DNA from: Antedon mediterranea
Lineage: Eukaryota > Echinodermata > Crinoidea > Comatulida > Antedonidae
Length of the DNA stretch: 64,000 bases
Assembly (NCBI RefSeq): GCF_964355755.1
Contig: NC_092677.1
Location: forward strand, 2,607,001 to 2,671,000
Direction: 5' to 3'
The translations under genes were made by a program, and so were the position numbers. Positions 1 through 9,933 of the stretch are shown here, in pieces. The notes beneath the pieces are model-generated. The model made no database searches. It was not told the origin of the DNA and was given only the letters and a program-made list of their open reading frames with translations. The first letter of the stretch is position 1. Each line of letters opens with the position of its first letter.

Positions 1-104
1 TTCTTTTAAATATAAGTTTGTTTTAAAGTTTACAATTATGTAAATTACAATTTACAATTATTATTATTATTTACAATTTACAATTTACAATTATGTAAAT
101 GTCA

Positions 105-240
105 CAGTGGTGCGTTGCAACATTATGGGAGTATGTTTCTATACGTGTTTGATTAAAAATAAATGACTAGGGTAATAATGTTCAGCGCTTAGAGGTTTCG
201 CAACATTAGACGCTATATAAATCCAGAATATTATTATTAT
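105..240 (+). repeat. SINE 3'-part fragment with L2-like tail
   Basis: The sequence resembles the 3' half of the SINE at about 43030-43341 (minus strand). Shared blocks include CATTATGGGAGTATGTTT, a GTGTTTGAT block, GGGTAATAATG and the tail GCTATATAAAT followed by ATTATTATT. The tRNA-derived head is missing and substitutions are frequent, so this is an old truncated copy. Confidence 0.6.
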
Positions 241-984
241 TAATTAGTAAAAAAAATAATATAGAAGAGTAATTGGGATGCACTGTAAAAAATACTACTG
301 TATTACAATAATTACTCACAGTGGCTGCTAGGTTGAGCATGCCCTGAAAAAGGCCCCATTCATCACATGAATTAGTTACAACTTTTCAAGAAGGTCCCCA
401 AAATAAAAAATATCAGGGAAGAGGGACATACGACAAATGGACATTATCGGGTGGAAATAACCTCCATTGGTTAAACAACGGGAAATGGGTATACACAAAA
501 CAATGGCAAGCATAATGATTCCAATGTTTTCAATGCTTAATTTCTTATAGCAACTGTACTATGCATTATTAACAATTATGTACATTTTAGGGGAATTCCC
601 TTTTTCTCATTTCCATTATATTTCAAAATATTGTAATTTCTAAACCACTAGAGGTTTTTTCAAGGTCATCATTTCCTCTTAATGATATAAATATCCTTTC
701 AACTGATCATTTACATAAAATAAATTATTTTAAAATTATATGTCAGCACTTTCTCTAATAGCAAAAGTATTCATATTATCAAGTAGGAATTTCAGATTAA
801 TTCACAGAATTAGAATGTAATGGGGGTGAAATTTGAGAAATGTTTTTTATTGGCATATCCAACTTTTTTGGGGGAAAACAGGGCCTCACAATTGTAAAAT
901 GACATACTAAGCTTTAATGTATTGTCCTATCTTTTAATTCTAATTTTCATTTCTTTCACAACTGTAGCTACTCTTAAAAAAAAT

Positions 985-1115
985 ACTGAAAGTTGAGTTG
1001 TAAGTTGAGTGGCAAGTTAAGTTGCAAGTTGAGTGGCAAGTTAAGTTGCAAGTTGAGTTGCAAGTTGAGTGGCAAGTTAAGTTGCAAGTTGAGTTGCAAG
1101 TTGAGTTATAAGTTT
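985..1115. repeat. 12-bp minisatellite (AAGTTGAGTTGC-like)
   Basis: About ten tandem copies of a 12-bp unit that alternates between AAGTTGAGTTGC and AAGTTGAGTGGC or AAGTTAAGTTGC. A 60-codon open stretch on the minus strand (repeating Cys-Asn-Ser-Thr) is a by-product of the period being a multiple of three. Confidence 0.85.
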
Positions 1116-2904
1116 TATTCAAGATTATTATTAGTCACACATGAAAAAACATAATTATGAAAAACAACTTCTATATTTTGTAATCTATTGTCAAATTATA
1201 CAGATATATGACTGTCAGTCACACGTTATTGTGTAATCTTCCTATTATGTTGTTTATGCATTTTTTATTACTATTTACAACTACTTCATATCGGAAGATC
1301 AAAGGCATGTCTAGAAAATATTTTAGAAGGCGGGGCAATTAGGTCTGAAGCACAGAGCATGTATAGGCCTTTAGCCGACACAACACTAATAACAATTTAA
1401 AATAACATAATTAAATATTTTATTTTAATATTTCTCAGAAGAGCCTGTTACAGAAAATACTGTGAAAAAAGACAAACACTGACTTATGGAGGTATCACTA
1501 TCAGAATCAGGGAAAATCCCAGTTATGACAAAGCAATTTTGATAACGAAATTGGCCTTTACACCTGATAAAGTTGTTGATAGCAATTAGTATTGCTGTGT
1601 CAGGAATACAGGTACAAATGAGTTATAGCATGGACCTATAAATTCCATGTTTACTAAAACTGTATTTAGAATTACAAAGGATTAGTTTGCTTTAAAAGGA
1701 CAATAACAGTTACTGCAGTAAACTACACCTTGTTTTTGTGTACTCAATCATTTAGAAAGCTTTTGGTAATCAAACAGTGACTGACTCATACCTTCTACTG
1801 ATTGAAACTAAAATCATATGTTATTGCAAGCAAAAAATATAGTTACTGTAGTGGAATGTTTGTACTTTAAATATTGTATATCAACGATTGTAGTCTTTAA
1901 AAACGTTTTCATAATTTTCCATTTTTATTGTTTATATTTATAATTTGTAAGTGTTAACTGGACTTCAAGGAAGAACAATGTACAAATATTGAATGAATAT
2001 CAGAATAAAGAAAGATTTCTATCTATCTAACAAAATAGTACAAATTTAAACAAGAACAAAATAAACAGTAATATAAGTAATAAAAGAGAACTTTGTGTGA
2101 TGTCTTGTTTGACTTGATATCCTGTTGCAGAAAAAACAATGTAGTTACTGCAGTAATTGCAGTAGAATAATTTTTGCATGATCCCTAATACACTTTGAAT
2201 GGCTGATTGGGTGTTTTACTTGATCTACAAGTATGGCTTTTGTATGAACCAGTTAGGACAAGCAAGATGGAAATTCCCTACAATTTCCCTACGACTGTAT
2301 ATAGGATGAAATACATAGAAACTATTTCTAAATGGTTTGGTATCTGAAAAAGACAAACTGCAGGAATATTTTATTTTATATTTTTCCACTAGAGGCCTAC
2401 TACTATCCAATGTCAATTTTTAAGGAATTAAGTTAAATTGAATTGAGTAATACTGCAATGTCTAACAGGTATAATGTCTAAGGGTAAAATATCAATTGAC
2501 AAAATAATTAACATTTCAACCAACCTGTGATTGTTAAAAATATAGGGCATCCGTTACAGCTTATAAATACAATCTACCATGTATTGTGTAACCATCACAA
2601 CACTTTGTAAAAAAAACAATTTAAAAAAACAAGGTCACTTCAATTCATATAGTTGTCTATTTTAAGGAAGTTTTTGTTAACTTTCTGTTATTTTGATTGC
2701 ATACAATAGTTATTATTGGATCAATAACAATAGTCTTGGAGGAAATTACCTAACCCTGGGGAAATAAGTCATTTATTCTAGTAATAATAATAACTTAGAC
2801 TTCTAAATACATTTTTACTTTAACAATAAAAAATAAGAACAATATTTGGCAATTAAATTTGCTTGACAACAAATGGATGAGCAAGAAGATAGAGGCACAA
2901 GAAA

Positions 2905-3280
2905 AAGAATGATTGATTGTTCAAAGAGTTAAATTGGCTACCCATGGAGTCACGTGTTAAATTTAAGATCCTGCTGCTGGTGTTCCGATGCCTAAATAGT
3001 TGCGCTCCAAAATATCTCTCAGAATTGTTGACAGTCAAGAAGGGAAAGCGAGAACTAAGATCTAGTCATCAGGTGCTACTGGACATTCCAAGGAGCAAAC
3101 ATAGTTGGGGAGATCGGACTTTCAGTGTTGCTGGACCTAGGCTCTGGAACCACCTACCCTTGAACATTAAACACAAATCATTATTGAGTCACTTTAAGTC
3201 ACTACTCAAAACTCACCTTTTCTGATTTTTTCTACAGCGCCATGAGCAATGAATGTTGGAATGGCGCTATATAAATCGAA

Positions 3281-3313
<33 letters not shown>
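2905..3313 (+). mobile_element. L2/CR1-like LINE, 3'-terminal fragment
   Basis: Codons 2917-3225 encode about 102 residues typical of the extreme C-terminus of L2/CR1-type non-LTR reverse transcriptases. Landmarks are LNWLP, FKILLLVFRCLN, AP-YLSELL, RSS, a GDRTFSVAGPRLWNHLP block and FKSLLKTHLF before the stop. The 3' UTR is only about 60 bp. It contains GGCGCTATATAAAT and ends in a (GATT)n microsatellite (about 3285-3313), as expected for LINEs with short-repeat tails. Everything upstream (endonuclease, catalytic RT core) is absent, so this is a 5'-truncated, dead copy. Confidence 0.85.
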
Positions 3314-3613
3314 TCTGGATTATTTTTGTGTAAAACTGTAGAAAACAAATGGTACTGCATAGAGGGAGCTACTACACATTTTTGCTCGCTACCGGTTACA
3401 GTATTATAAGTAAGCAGTACCCTCTTTTGTTTATTTATCATACACTGTCGTTATCGAATTTTAATTGTAAACATTATTTGAAGAAAATGCAATATTTAAT
3501 ATTGATATTAACATATATCAACATTTTTTTTAGGAAAATAAAAAATTAAATGTAAGGTTAAATTTACAATTGTTGATGATAAATAGCTACAAGCGAAAAA
3601 AAAAATATTATAC

Positions 3614-3965
3614 CTGAATTTGTAGTTGAGGCTGCTGCCAGAAGAGCATCAGTGCCTTGCATATTCTTAGACATTACGGAATGATCAGACCTAGAATCTG
3701 GGGTCAGCGAGGTGTCCGAGTACTCCACCAAATGTCCACTTGATGAAGAAACTTCATGCGCTGTTTTCGAGCTAGAACTACGTTTATGTTGCCGCTTAAT
3801 CTTCTTTGTAACAATAAAGTTCTCTTCGTGGGCCTCCTTACTCTGTTCTTGATGTTGGAGATGAGAGGCAAACTTAGCAATGTCATGTGGGTCCTCCCTC
3901 TGTCCATCACCATGTGTGTGTTTTCGTTTCTTCTGTCGCTTTTTCGATTTTATAGGAGCTGACAT
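3614..3965 (-). CDS. First coding exon of an unidentified basic nuclear-type protein (partial)
   Basis: Minus-strand exon of about 117 codons. I start it at the ATG at 3965 (product begins MSAPIKSKKRQKKRKH); an upstream in-frame ATG at 3992 would add nine residues. It ends in a good splice donor, TCAG|GTATAA, at 3613/3612 in phase 1. The N-terminus has a dense Lys/Arg cluster (about residues 6-16) that looks like a nuclear or nucleolar localisation signal, followed by a His/Gln/Glu stretch. There is a second basic patch (KKIKRQHKR, near residues 55-63), then a Ser-rich region that is probably disordered. I do not recognise the family. Later exons should lie at lower coordinates but none was found before position 1, so the gene probably continues off the left edge after a long intron. 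The open frame and donor support a real exon; function is unknown. Confidence 0.5.
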
Positions 3966-6380
3966 GATACTGGCTTGGATAGGCCTAGTCACATTAGTTT
4001 TTATTAAATTGTGTTTAATTACTGTTGCTTTAAATGTACAATAAACATTTTAAACAGTGTATGTTTCATTTATCATATCAACGCTTAGGCCTACAATACT
4101 CCTTTAAATACAAAACAACAAGCTTACCACACACACCAACAACGTCAAAACAAAATGGTTGACATCGTGTATGGCGAGTCAAGTCTCGTGTTTTCTCTCG
4201 ATTCTCTTTGTCGGCCTAGATCTCTCTAACACAATTACTTTAATTAAATTTGTAAGAAAATTGTAGTCAAGCACTTAAACAAAAGAATCCAGTTAATTGT
4301 AGGCCAAAATAACAACAATATGTTTAGTTATTAGTCGAGTTTGTAACGTATCTTCGTACAGTTGAACGGCAAATTTCACCGATGACATGTAGAAATACAA
4401 GCTGGTACTTTCCCTTTATTGAAGCGACGCATCTGATTGGCTATTCAATAAAAGGGACTTTTTTTCGATAAGCTGCTTGCTGATTCGGGAATTCCCCGTT
4501 CGCTGATAGGCTGACTGCTGGAATGTGACATGGCCTCTCCTCTCCTGATAAAACAATGTAAAAAACTCCCTTATATCTACAAAGTGTTCTTACACATATG
4601 ATATTGTTGAATCATGGCGACATCACTATACAAATTATTTAACTAAGACTATATATACATCTGATACAATGAAATAAAAAAGAAAATTATGCAAATTACT
4701 TCGGTCGACAAGAGAAGAGTAAACTCGCCCCATTACGTCACACTCGAGGAGTGGTGTAATGACGCGCCAACGTCGACAAATAAACTATTATTAACAACCG
4801 ATCGCCGTTTTTTTTTAAATTAACATTTTAACCAAGGCTTAACAATGCATAAATTAACTAATTTATGATAATTCTTTTCTTTGTAGAATAATATTTAAAA
4901 TAGCATTTGCATACAACAACAAAACCCGCAAAAATAATAATTTATTCTCGAGACTCGAGCGTCTCTTCAATAACCTTTGACACCAGTGAGGTAAAGCCAA
5001 AGGCTAGAGGGCGTACTTCAGACTGAAAAGTGATTCCAACAGAAGGGGAACCAACAAGATTGCGGCCGTAAATGTGTTCAAAAACATTATTTAATATAAA
5101 AAATAATAATCTAATACACTAAGACTACATAAATTACAAAATATATTCTTGCCAAAGCACAGCGAAGTTTTTATAAAAATAAATATATTGTTAATCACAA
5201 TGGAATTAATAATTTCTTGGTAATCTAGCATTTGTATACATTTATGGAATACACAGATAGAAAAAATAACAGGTTAGGAATTATAACATTATTTCCATTA
5301 TTAATTCTTTCGATACTATACAGTATTTTTTTCTCGATTAATCAAAAAATGATTTAACATTTGTTCGTATGTTATACGTTCAAAACAATTTACTACGGTA
5401 TTCCAAAAAAATAATAATTTTCAGAAAATGGTATAACTTTCACTGATGGTTTACAAAATTCTGTTGAACTAATATTACTAACCATTGACATAGTAGAAGA
5501 ATATTGTTTATATTTCAATTATACCACATAAAATTGCGTTCATTACTGAAATATTTTAGGATTTAAAAAGGATAAAATATCCATGTGATGGAGATGAAAC
5601 CGTGACGGATATGACGAACCTTAAAAATCATGTGACGGAAATGACTTTAAGATATGATTTGAATATGTTTATTGACCAGTCACATATATATATATATATA
5701 CAATGTAAAAACATAATAAAGATATACAAAACAAAATGTACAACAAAAAAAAGGCCCTGGCAAAAACAAAAAGTCATATCCGTCACTGGCCGTCATCGTC
5801 AACGAAATATTGTGAAATGTGACGGGAGCTGACCGTGACGGAGATGATGTATTTCTATACCGTTCTCGGACCATACACACCAACTCTACCATAAACGTGT
5901 ATTCATAACATATTACAATACAATATCTTGCATGAATGTTTTATTTACATGATTTGAACAATCTTCTAATGTAAAGATTAACAGCATCACAATTTAACAG
6001 TGTGGCGTGTTTACCGCGAATGACTAACAATAGCATCTTTCCCACTACACCTGCACAACCGTTGCATAACAACGCACGGCATACCAAACCGTTTCGTACA
6101 CCTGCGATGAAAATAATAAATTCAATTTCTTTTAAAATTGAGGGCGGCAAACATAAAATTTACGAGATCGAATACAGGTTGAAAAAAAATTAAATAAAAA
6201 AAAGATGTTAAATGTGCTCTCCCTGCCTCAGCACTAAGGCCCTGCCACAGCCTTTTGGGGTCGTTTCCAGCACATCACCAGATGCATTGATGTTGTCGCC
6301 TCATGATGTGTGGTGGAAAGGGGGACGTATAATCTGTGAACCCCAAACACAGTGGTCGCATACCTTTAACTCTATTCCAC

Positions 6381-6452
6381 CGACCAGCGTGGGAATCGAA
6401 CCCACGACATACGTGTTGTCAACACGACGCTCAGGCGACTGAGCTACCGGTC
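6381..6452 (-). other. tRNA-like sequence (Val GAC-like), probably a tRNA-derived repeat
   Basis: Read on the minus strand, the ends GACCGGT and GCTGGTC form a 7-bp acceptor stem (one G-T and one T-G pair). There is a GCTC/GAGC D-arm, an anticodon loop TTGACAA (anticodon GAC), and a perfect T-arm GTGGG-TTCGATT-CCCAC. The D-arm side is one base short of a standard tRNA, and the copy sits inside a duplicated repeat. I therefore call it a tRNA-derived repeat rather than a working tRNA gene. Confidence 0.55.
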
Positions 6453-6554
6453 ATTTTGATTTTAACAAGGTTAATAGGATATTTATGACGTAATGATGAA
6501 TTACGTAATATACGTATAAATAGACTATTATCAGCTGTTCATTCATGTACTACT

Positions 6555-6640
6555 TTGTGGCCTAACGGGTAATGCTCAGGTTTGGGTGCTCTTAGCTCTA
6601 GTAGATTGGGTTCGAACCTCTACAGTAATTTTTTTTTTTT
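6555..6640 (+). repeat. tRNA-derived SINE-like segment
   Basis: Contains GTGGCCTAACGGGTAATGC (A-box-like) and, about 50 bp later, GGGTTCGAACCTC (a good B box and T-arm), followed by a T-run that could end RNA polymerase III transcription. A paralogous copy with small changes is at about 8370-8455 in the second duplication copy. Confidence 0.5.
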
Positions 6641-7704
6641 TTGGAATTTAAAATAAATATTGTTTTTCTTTGATTTTGAGAGATATTTTGAGGGTTATAA
6701 ATGTCAGGCCTAAACAAGTGGACCTTTTTAAAAATCAGAAACAAAGTTGTATGGCATTATTTTCCATTAAATAGACTGCCATAAAACCTCGAAAAGAAGC
6801 CCATGTGCTCCTTTATTTTTAGTACTCTTCGGTGTCGTTCTTTTACACATGGAGTTCTTTTCGAGATTACTTTTTGCAAACTAAAAGAGAACAGCTGCTA
6901 GGTTCCCACCCGGAAAATGTTTTATTTACATGATTTCAACAATCTTCTAATGTAAACATTAACAACATCAACATTTAAAAGTGTGGGTGTTGACCGCAAA
7001 TGACCAACATACCATCTTCCCCATAATACACCTGCACAAACTCATTTGCATAACAACGCACGGCTTACCAAACTGTTTAAAATAGAGCTGCAAGGTCCCC
7101 GGAAATGACATCTATTATTTTTTCAAACAACATATATAAGAATCTTCAGTACCCCACCATGCTTAGGGCTGAGCAAAGACAATTTTGAAAAATAGAGCTG
7201 CATAGGTTCTCACCCGAAAAAAAAAGGCACTTTACATGGTTTGAAATTATATGAAACAAACTATATAAGGCTCACACCAGGACAATATAGCTTGTCCCCC
7301 CGAAAAGTGCACCTATTCATTGAAATATGAAATTAATTATTATTATGTCTCCAGTATACTAGCCCACCGTTGGGGCAGATCTAATAATGAAAATAGAGCC
7401 CAGAATTGCACGTATACTTATTACTATACATAATCACCTATGATAATTATGATAATGTTAAAATTTAATCTATCCAGATGCGACTTCAAAATTGTAGATG
7501 GGGTTTTCTACTTTAAAATTCGACTTCGTATATGCCTATTAAAGGCCTAGCCCGACTGTGAAATCAGTCTAAGCTGCGAAATTGGTCTAGAAATCGGAAT
7601 CTTTGCAAATGTTCTATATTAATTTTATCTTATTTCACTCTCCATTAACCCCATACAAAAACCATCGGAGACAAACTATCTGTTTAAAACATGTTTATTC
7701 TGGG

Positions 7705-8795
7705 ACGGTGCGGCCATACACATCAACTACCACAAACGTGTAACAATATCATGCATGCATAGGACATTTCGCTATCAATGTAGCAACATTGATTAACAAA
7801 ATCAAAATTTTAACAGTGTGGCGTGTTTACCGCGAATGACTAACAATAGAATCTTTCCCACTACACCTGCACAACCGTTGCATAACAACGCACGGCATAC
7901 CAAACCGTTTCGTACACCTGCGATGAAAATAATAAATTCAATTTCTTTTAAAATTGAGGGCGGCAAGCATAAAAGTTACGAGATAGAATACAGGTTGGAA
8001 AAAAAATGAAATAAAAAAAAAGATGTTAAATGTGCTCTCCCTGCCTCAGCACTAAGGCCCTGCCACAGCCTTTTGGGGTCGTTTCCAGCACATCACCAGA
8101 TGCATTGATGTTGTCGCCTCATGATGTGTGGTGGAAAGGGGGACGTATATTCTGTGAACCCCAAACACAGTGGTCGCATACCTTTAACTCTATTCCACCG
8201 ACCAGCGTGGGAATCGAACCCACGACATACGTGTTGTCAACACGACGCTCAGGCGACTGAGCTACCGGTCATTTTGATTTTAACAAGGTTAATAGGATAT
8301 TTATGACGTAATGATGAATTACGTAATACACGTATAAATAGACTATTATCAGCTGTTCAGTCATGTACTACTTTGTGGCCTAACGGGTAATGCTCAGGTT
8401 TGGGTGCTATTACCTCTAATATATTGGGTTCGAACCTCTACAGATATTTTTTTTTTTGGGAATTGAAAATAAATATTGTTTTTATTTGATTTTGAGAGAT
8501 ATTTTGAGGGTTGTAATTGTCAGGCCTAAACAAGTGGACCTTTTTAAAAATCAGAAACAAAGTTGCATGGCATTATTTTCCATTAAATAGACTGTCATAA
8601 AACCTCGAAAAGAAGCCCATGTGTGCTCCTTTATTTTTAGTACTCTTCGGTGTGGTTCTTTTACACATGGATTTCTTTTCGAGATTACTTTTTGCAAACT
8701 AAAAGAGAACAGCTGCTAGGTTCCCGCCCGGAAAATGTTTTATTTACATGATTTGAAAAATCTTCTAATGTAAAGATTAACATCAACATTTCAAT
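7705..8795. repeat. Direct duplication, copy 2
   Basis: Second copy of the block at 5870-6985, about 1.81 kb downstream and in the same orientation, with only scattered substitutions and small indels over most of its length. The roughly 720 bp between the copies (6985-7705) is AT-rich and shows no gene. Confidence 0.85.
8199..8270 (-). other. tRNA-like sequence, second identical copy
   Basis: Same cloverleaf-capable sequence as at 6381-6452, carried by the second copy of the duplication. No base differs between the two, while the surrounding repeat has several differences. Confidence 0.55.
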
Positions 8796-9060
8796 GGGTC
8801 CATTGAGCTCAGTGTATTAACATACGAATATATTTAAATTAGTGATTTTATTTCTATTTTATATCCCCGTGCTCCACTCGTGCCAATTGGATCCATTGAG
8901 CTCAGTGAGTGTATACTGTTAGATACGAATGGGATTCTGTATTCAAATTTAGTGTATTAACATACGAATATATTTAAATTAGTGACTTATTTCTATTCTA
9001 TATCACTGTGCTCCACCGGTGCCAAATTTGATCCACTGGACCAGTTACCGTAATACTATT
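8790..9060. repeat. Direct repeat of about 130 bp, two copies
   Basis: Two successive, partly diverged copies of a unit that includes AGTGTATTAACATACGAATA, a TTTCTATT-TATAT block and a GTGCTCCAC-GTGCCAA-TTGATCCA block. No coding signal. Confidence 0.6.
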
Positions 9061-9134
9061 TCTATTCTATACTATCTGAGGTTAAAAAAGGCATAAATGG
9101 CGCTCCGTAGAGAAGTAGAGAATGCTCCATCGTC

Positions 9135-9191
9135 AGAATGACGCTCTGAATATACCTCCATTATTATGAGGTATATTCAGAGCGTCATTCT
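9135..9191. repeat. Perfect 24-bp inverted repeat with 9-nt loop
   Basis: The arm at 9135-9158 and the arm at 9168-9191 are exact reverse complements over 24 bp (core GACGCTCTGAATATACCTC), separated by CATTATTAT. It lies about 740 bp upstream of the ETFB start codon. It could be a snapback remnant, a MITE terminus pair or a transcribed hairpin. Confidence 0.9.
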
Positions 9192-9749
9192 TATGTCAAA
9201 CTAAATGTTTATAAATACATTGTTTTATTACGTAATTTGTTGCATATAAAATAAAAGACACAGACGTAGCCTGACGTTCCCTAAAAAATATTTCACATTT
9301 AAGTAATTATGTATGACATTTAGGCCTATGCCGAATAGATTTACAAATTGTCATTTTTAAGGCACACATCTTTCTCATCATAGATCTGTAAAATAACAAA
9401 AATCAATTATTAATATAATTATAATAATAATAAATATTCATCGACCAAAGTAAAAATAATCTAGATCGAAAATTAAACGCGACCGATTTCGAACGCGACC
9501 GATATCATCGTAAAAGAGTCAACTCCGGCGGGGGTTTCCCCTTTTTCGGATGGTGCGTTGTGTAGTGCGACAACGGCGGAGTAATTACGGGGGTTTCCCT
9601 CTGGTGAGCTACGTACCGCGACCGCGTTAGTGCGACTGCGGAGTGATTAGTCGGGGGATTCCTCCTCTCTGAGGTGGGAGAGCGTGCCGATCGTGTGACC
9701 TCCTGAGACTATAGGACGGGACTTCCCCTTTTATGCCTACACGTTCCGT

Positions 9750-9910
9750 GTTATTTTGTGTATCATTGCGACATTTTACGCACTTGGGCGACTTGCAATG
9801 GGGCGACTTTTCGAGGGGTGACTGTGTCAGGCGACTTTGTTTTGGGGCGACTTTGCGATGGGACGACTTTGTAAGGGGCGACTTTGCGATGTGGCGACTT
9901 GAGTCTTGAC
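9750..9910 (+). promoter_or_regulatory. GGCGACTT repeat block in the ETFB 5' region
   Basis: Just upstream of the ETFB start codon there are about seven imperfect repeats of a 20-bp unit built around GGGCGACTTT followed by GCGATG-like sequence. The region is much richer in G and C than its surroundings, so it is probably part of the CpG-rich promoter or 5' UTR. No TATA box is evident. Confidence 0.45.
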
Positions 9911-9933
9911 TACTATAGCATCATCCCACAAAG

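Larger units (their letters stand above)
1..2890. other. Gene-poor, repeat-bearing left flank
   Basis: No recognisable exon on either strand. The stretch opens with short TTTACAATTTACAATTATG-type repeats. It then holds a SINE tail fragment (about 105-240), a 12-bp minisatellite (about 990-1115) and fragments of a MITE family with TACTGCAGTTACTGCAGTA ends (about 1700-1855 and 2120-2185). The rest is AT-rich sequence with nothing I can support. It may be intron of the minus-strand gene whose first exon is at 3614-3965, because no downstream exon of that gene is visible before the window edge. Confidence 0.5.
5870..6985. repeat. Direct duplication, copy 1
   Basis: This block is nearly the same as 7705-8795. 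The best-conserved part begins at GTGTGGCGTGTTTACCGCG (about 6000) and runs through a tRNA-like block (6381-6452), a second tRNA-like block on the plus strand (about 6555-6625), and into TTTATTTACATGATTT (about 6922). A short stretch like the end of the unit also precedes copy 1 near 5935, so the unit was probably part of a tandem array. Open frames of 60-77 codons inside it are identical by descent in both copies and look non-coding. Confidence 0.85.
3993..9933. other. Intergenic region between two divergent genes
   Basis: About 6 kb with no supported exon, separating the minus-strand exon at 3614-3965 from ETFB on the plus strand. The first 600 bp includes two ATTGG-type CCAAT boxes (near 4437 and 4500) and may be promoter for the left gene. 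After that come AT-rich sequence, a weak inverted GTGACGG repeat (about 5590-5870), the direct duplication with tRNA-like sequences (5.87-8.8 kb), a further direct repeat (8.8-9.06 kb), a perfect hairpin (9135-9191) and the GC-rich ETFB upstream region (9.48-9.93 kb). Confidence 0.6.

Noticed and set aside
6381-6452. A working tRNA-Val gene
   Set aside because: One position is missing, and the sequence is part of a duplicated repeat unlike normal animal tRNA-Val, so it is kept as tRNA-like.
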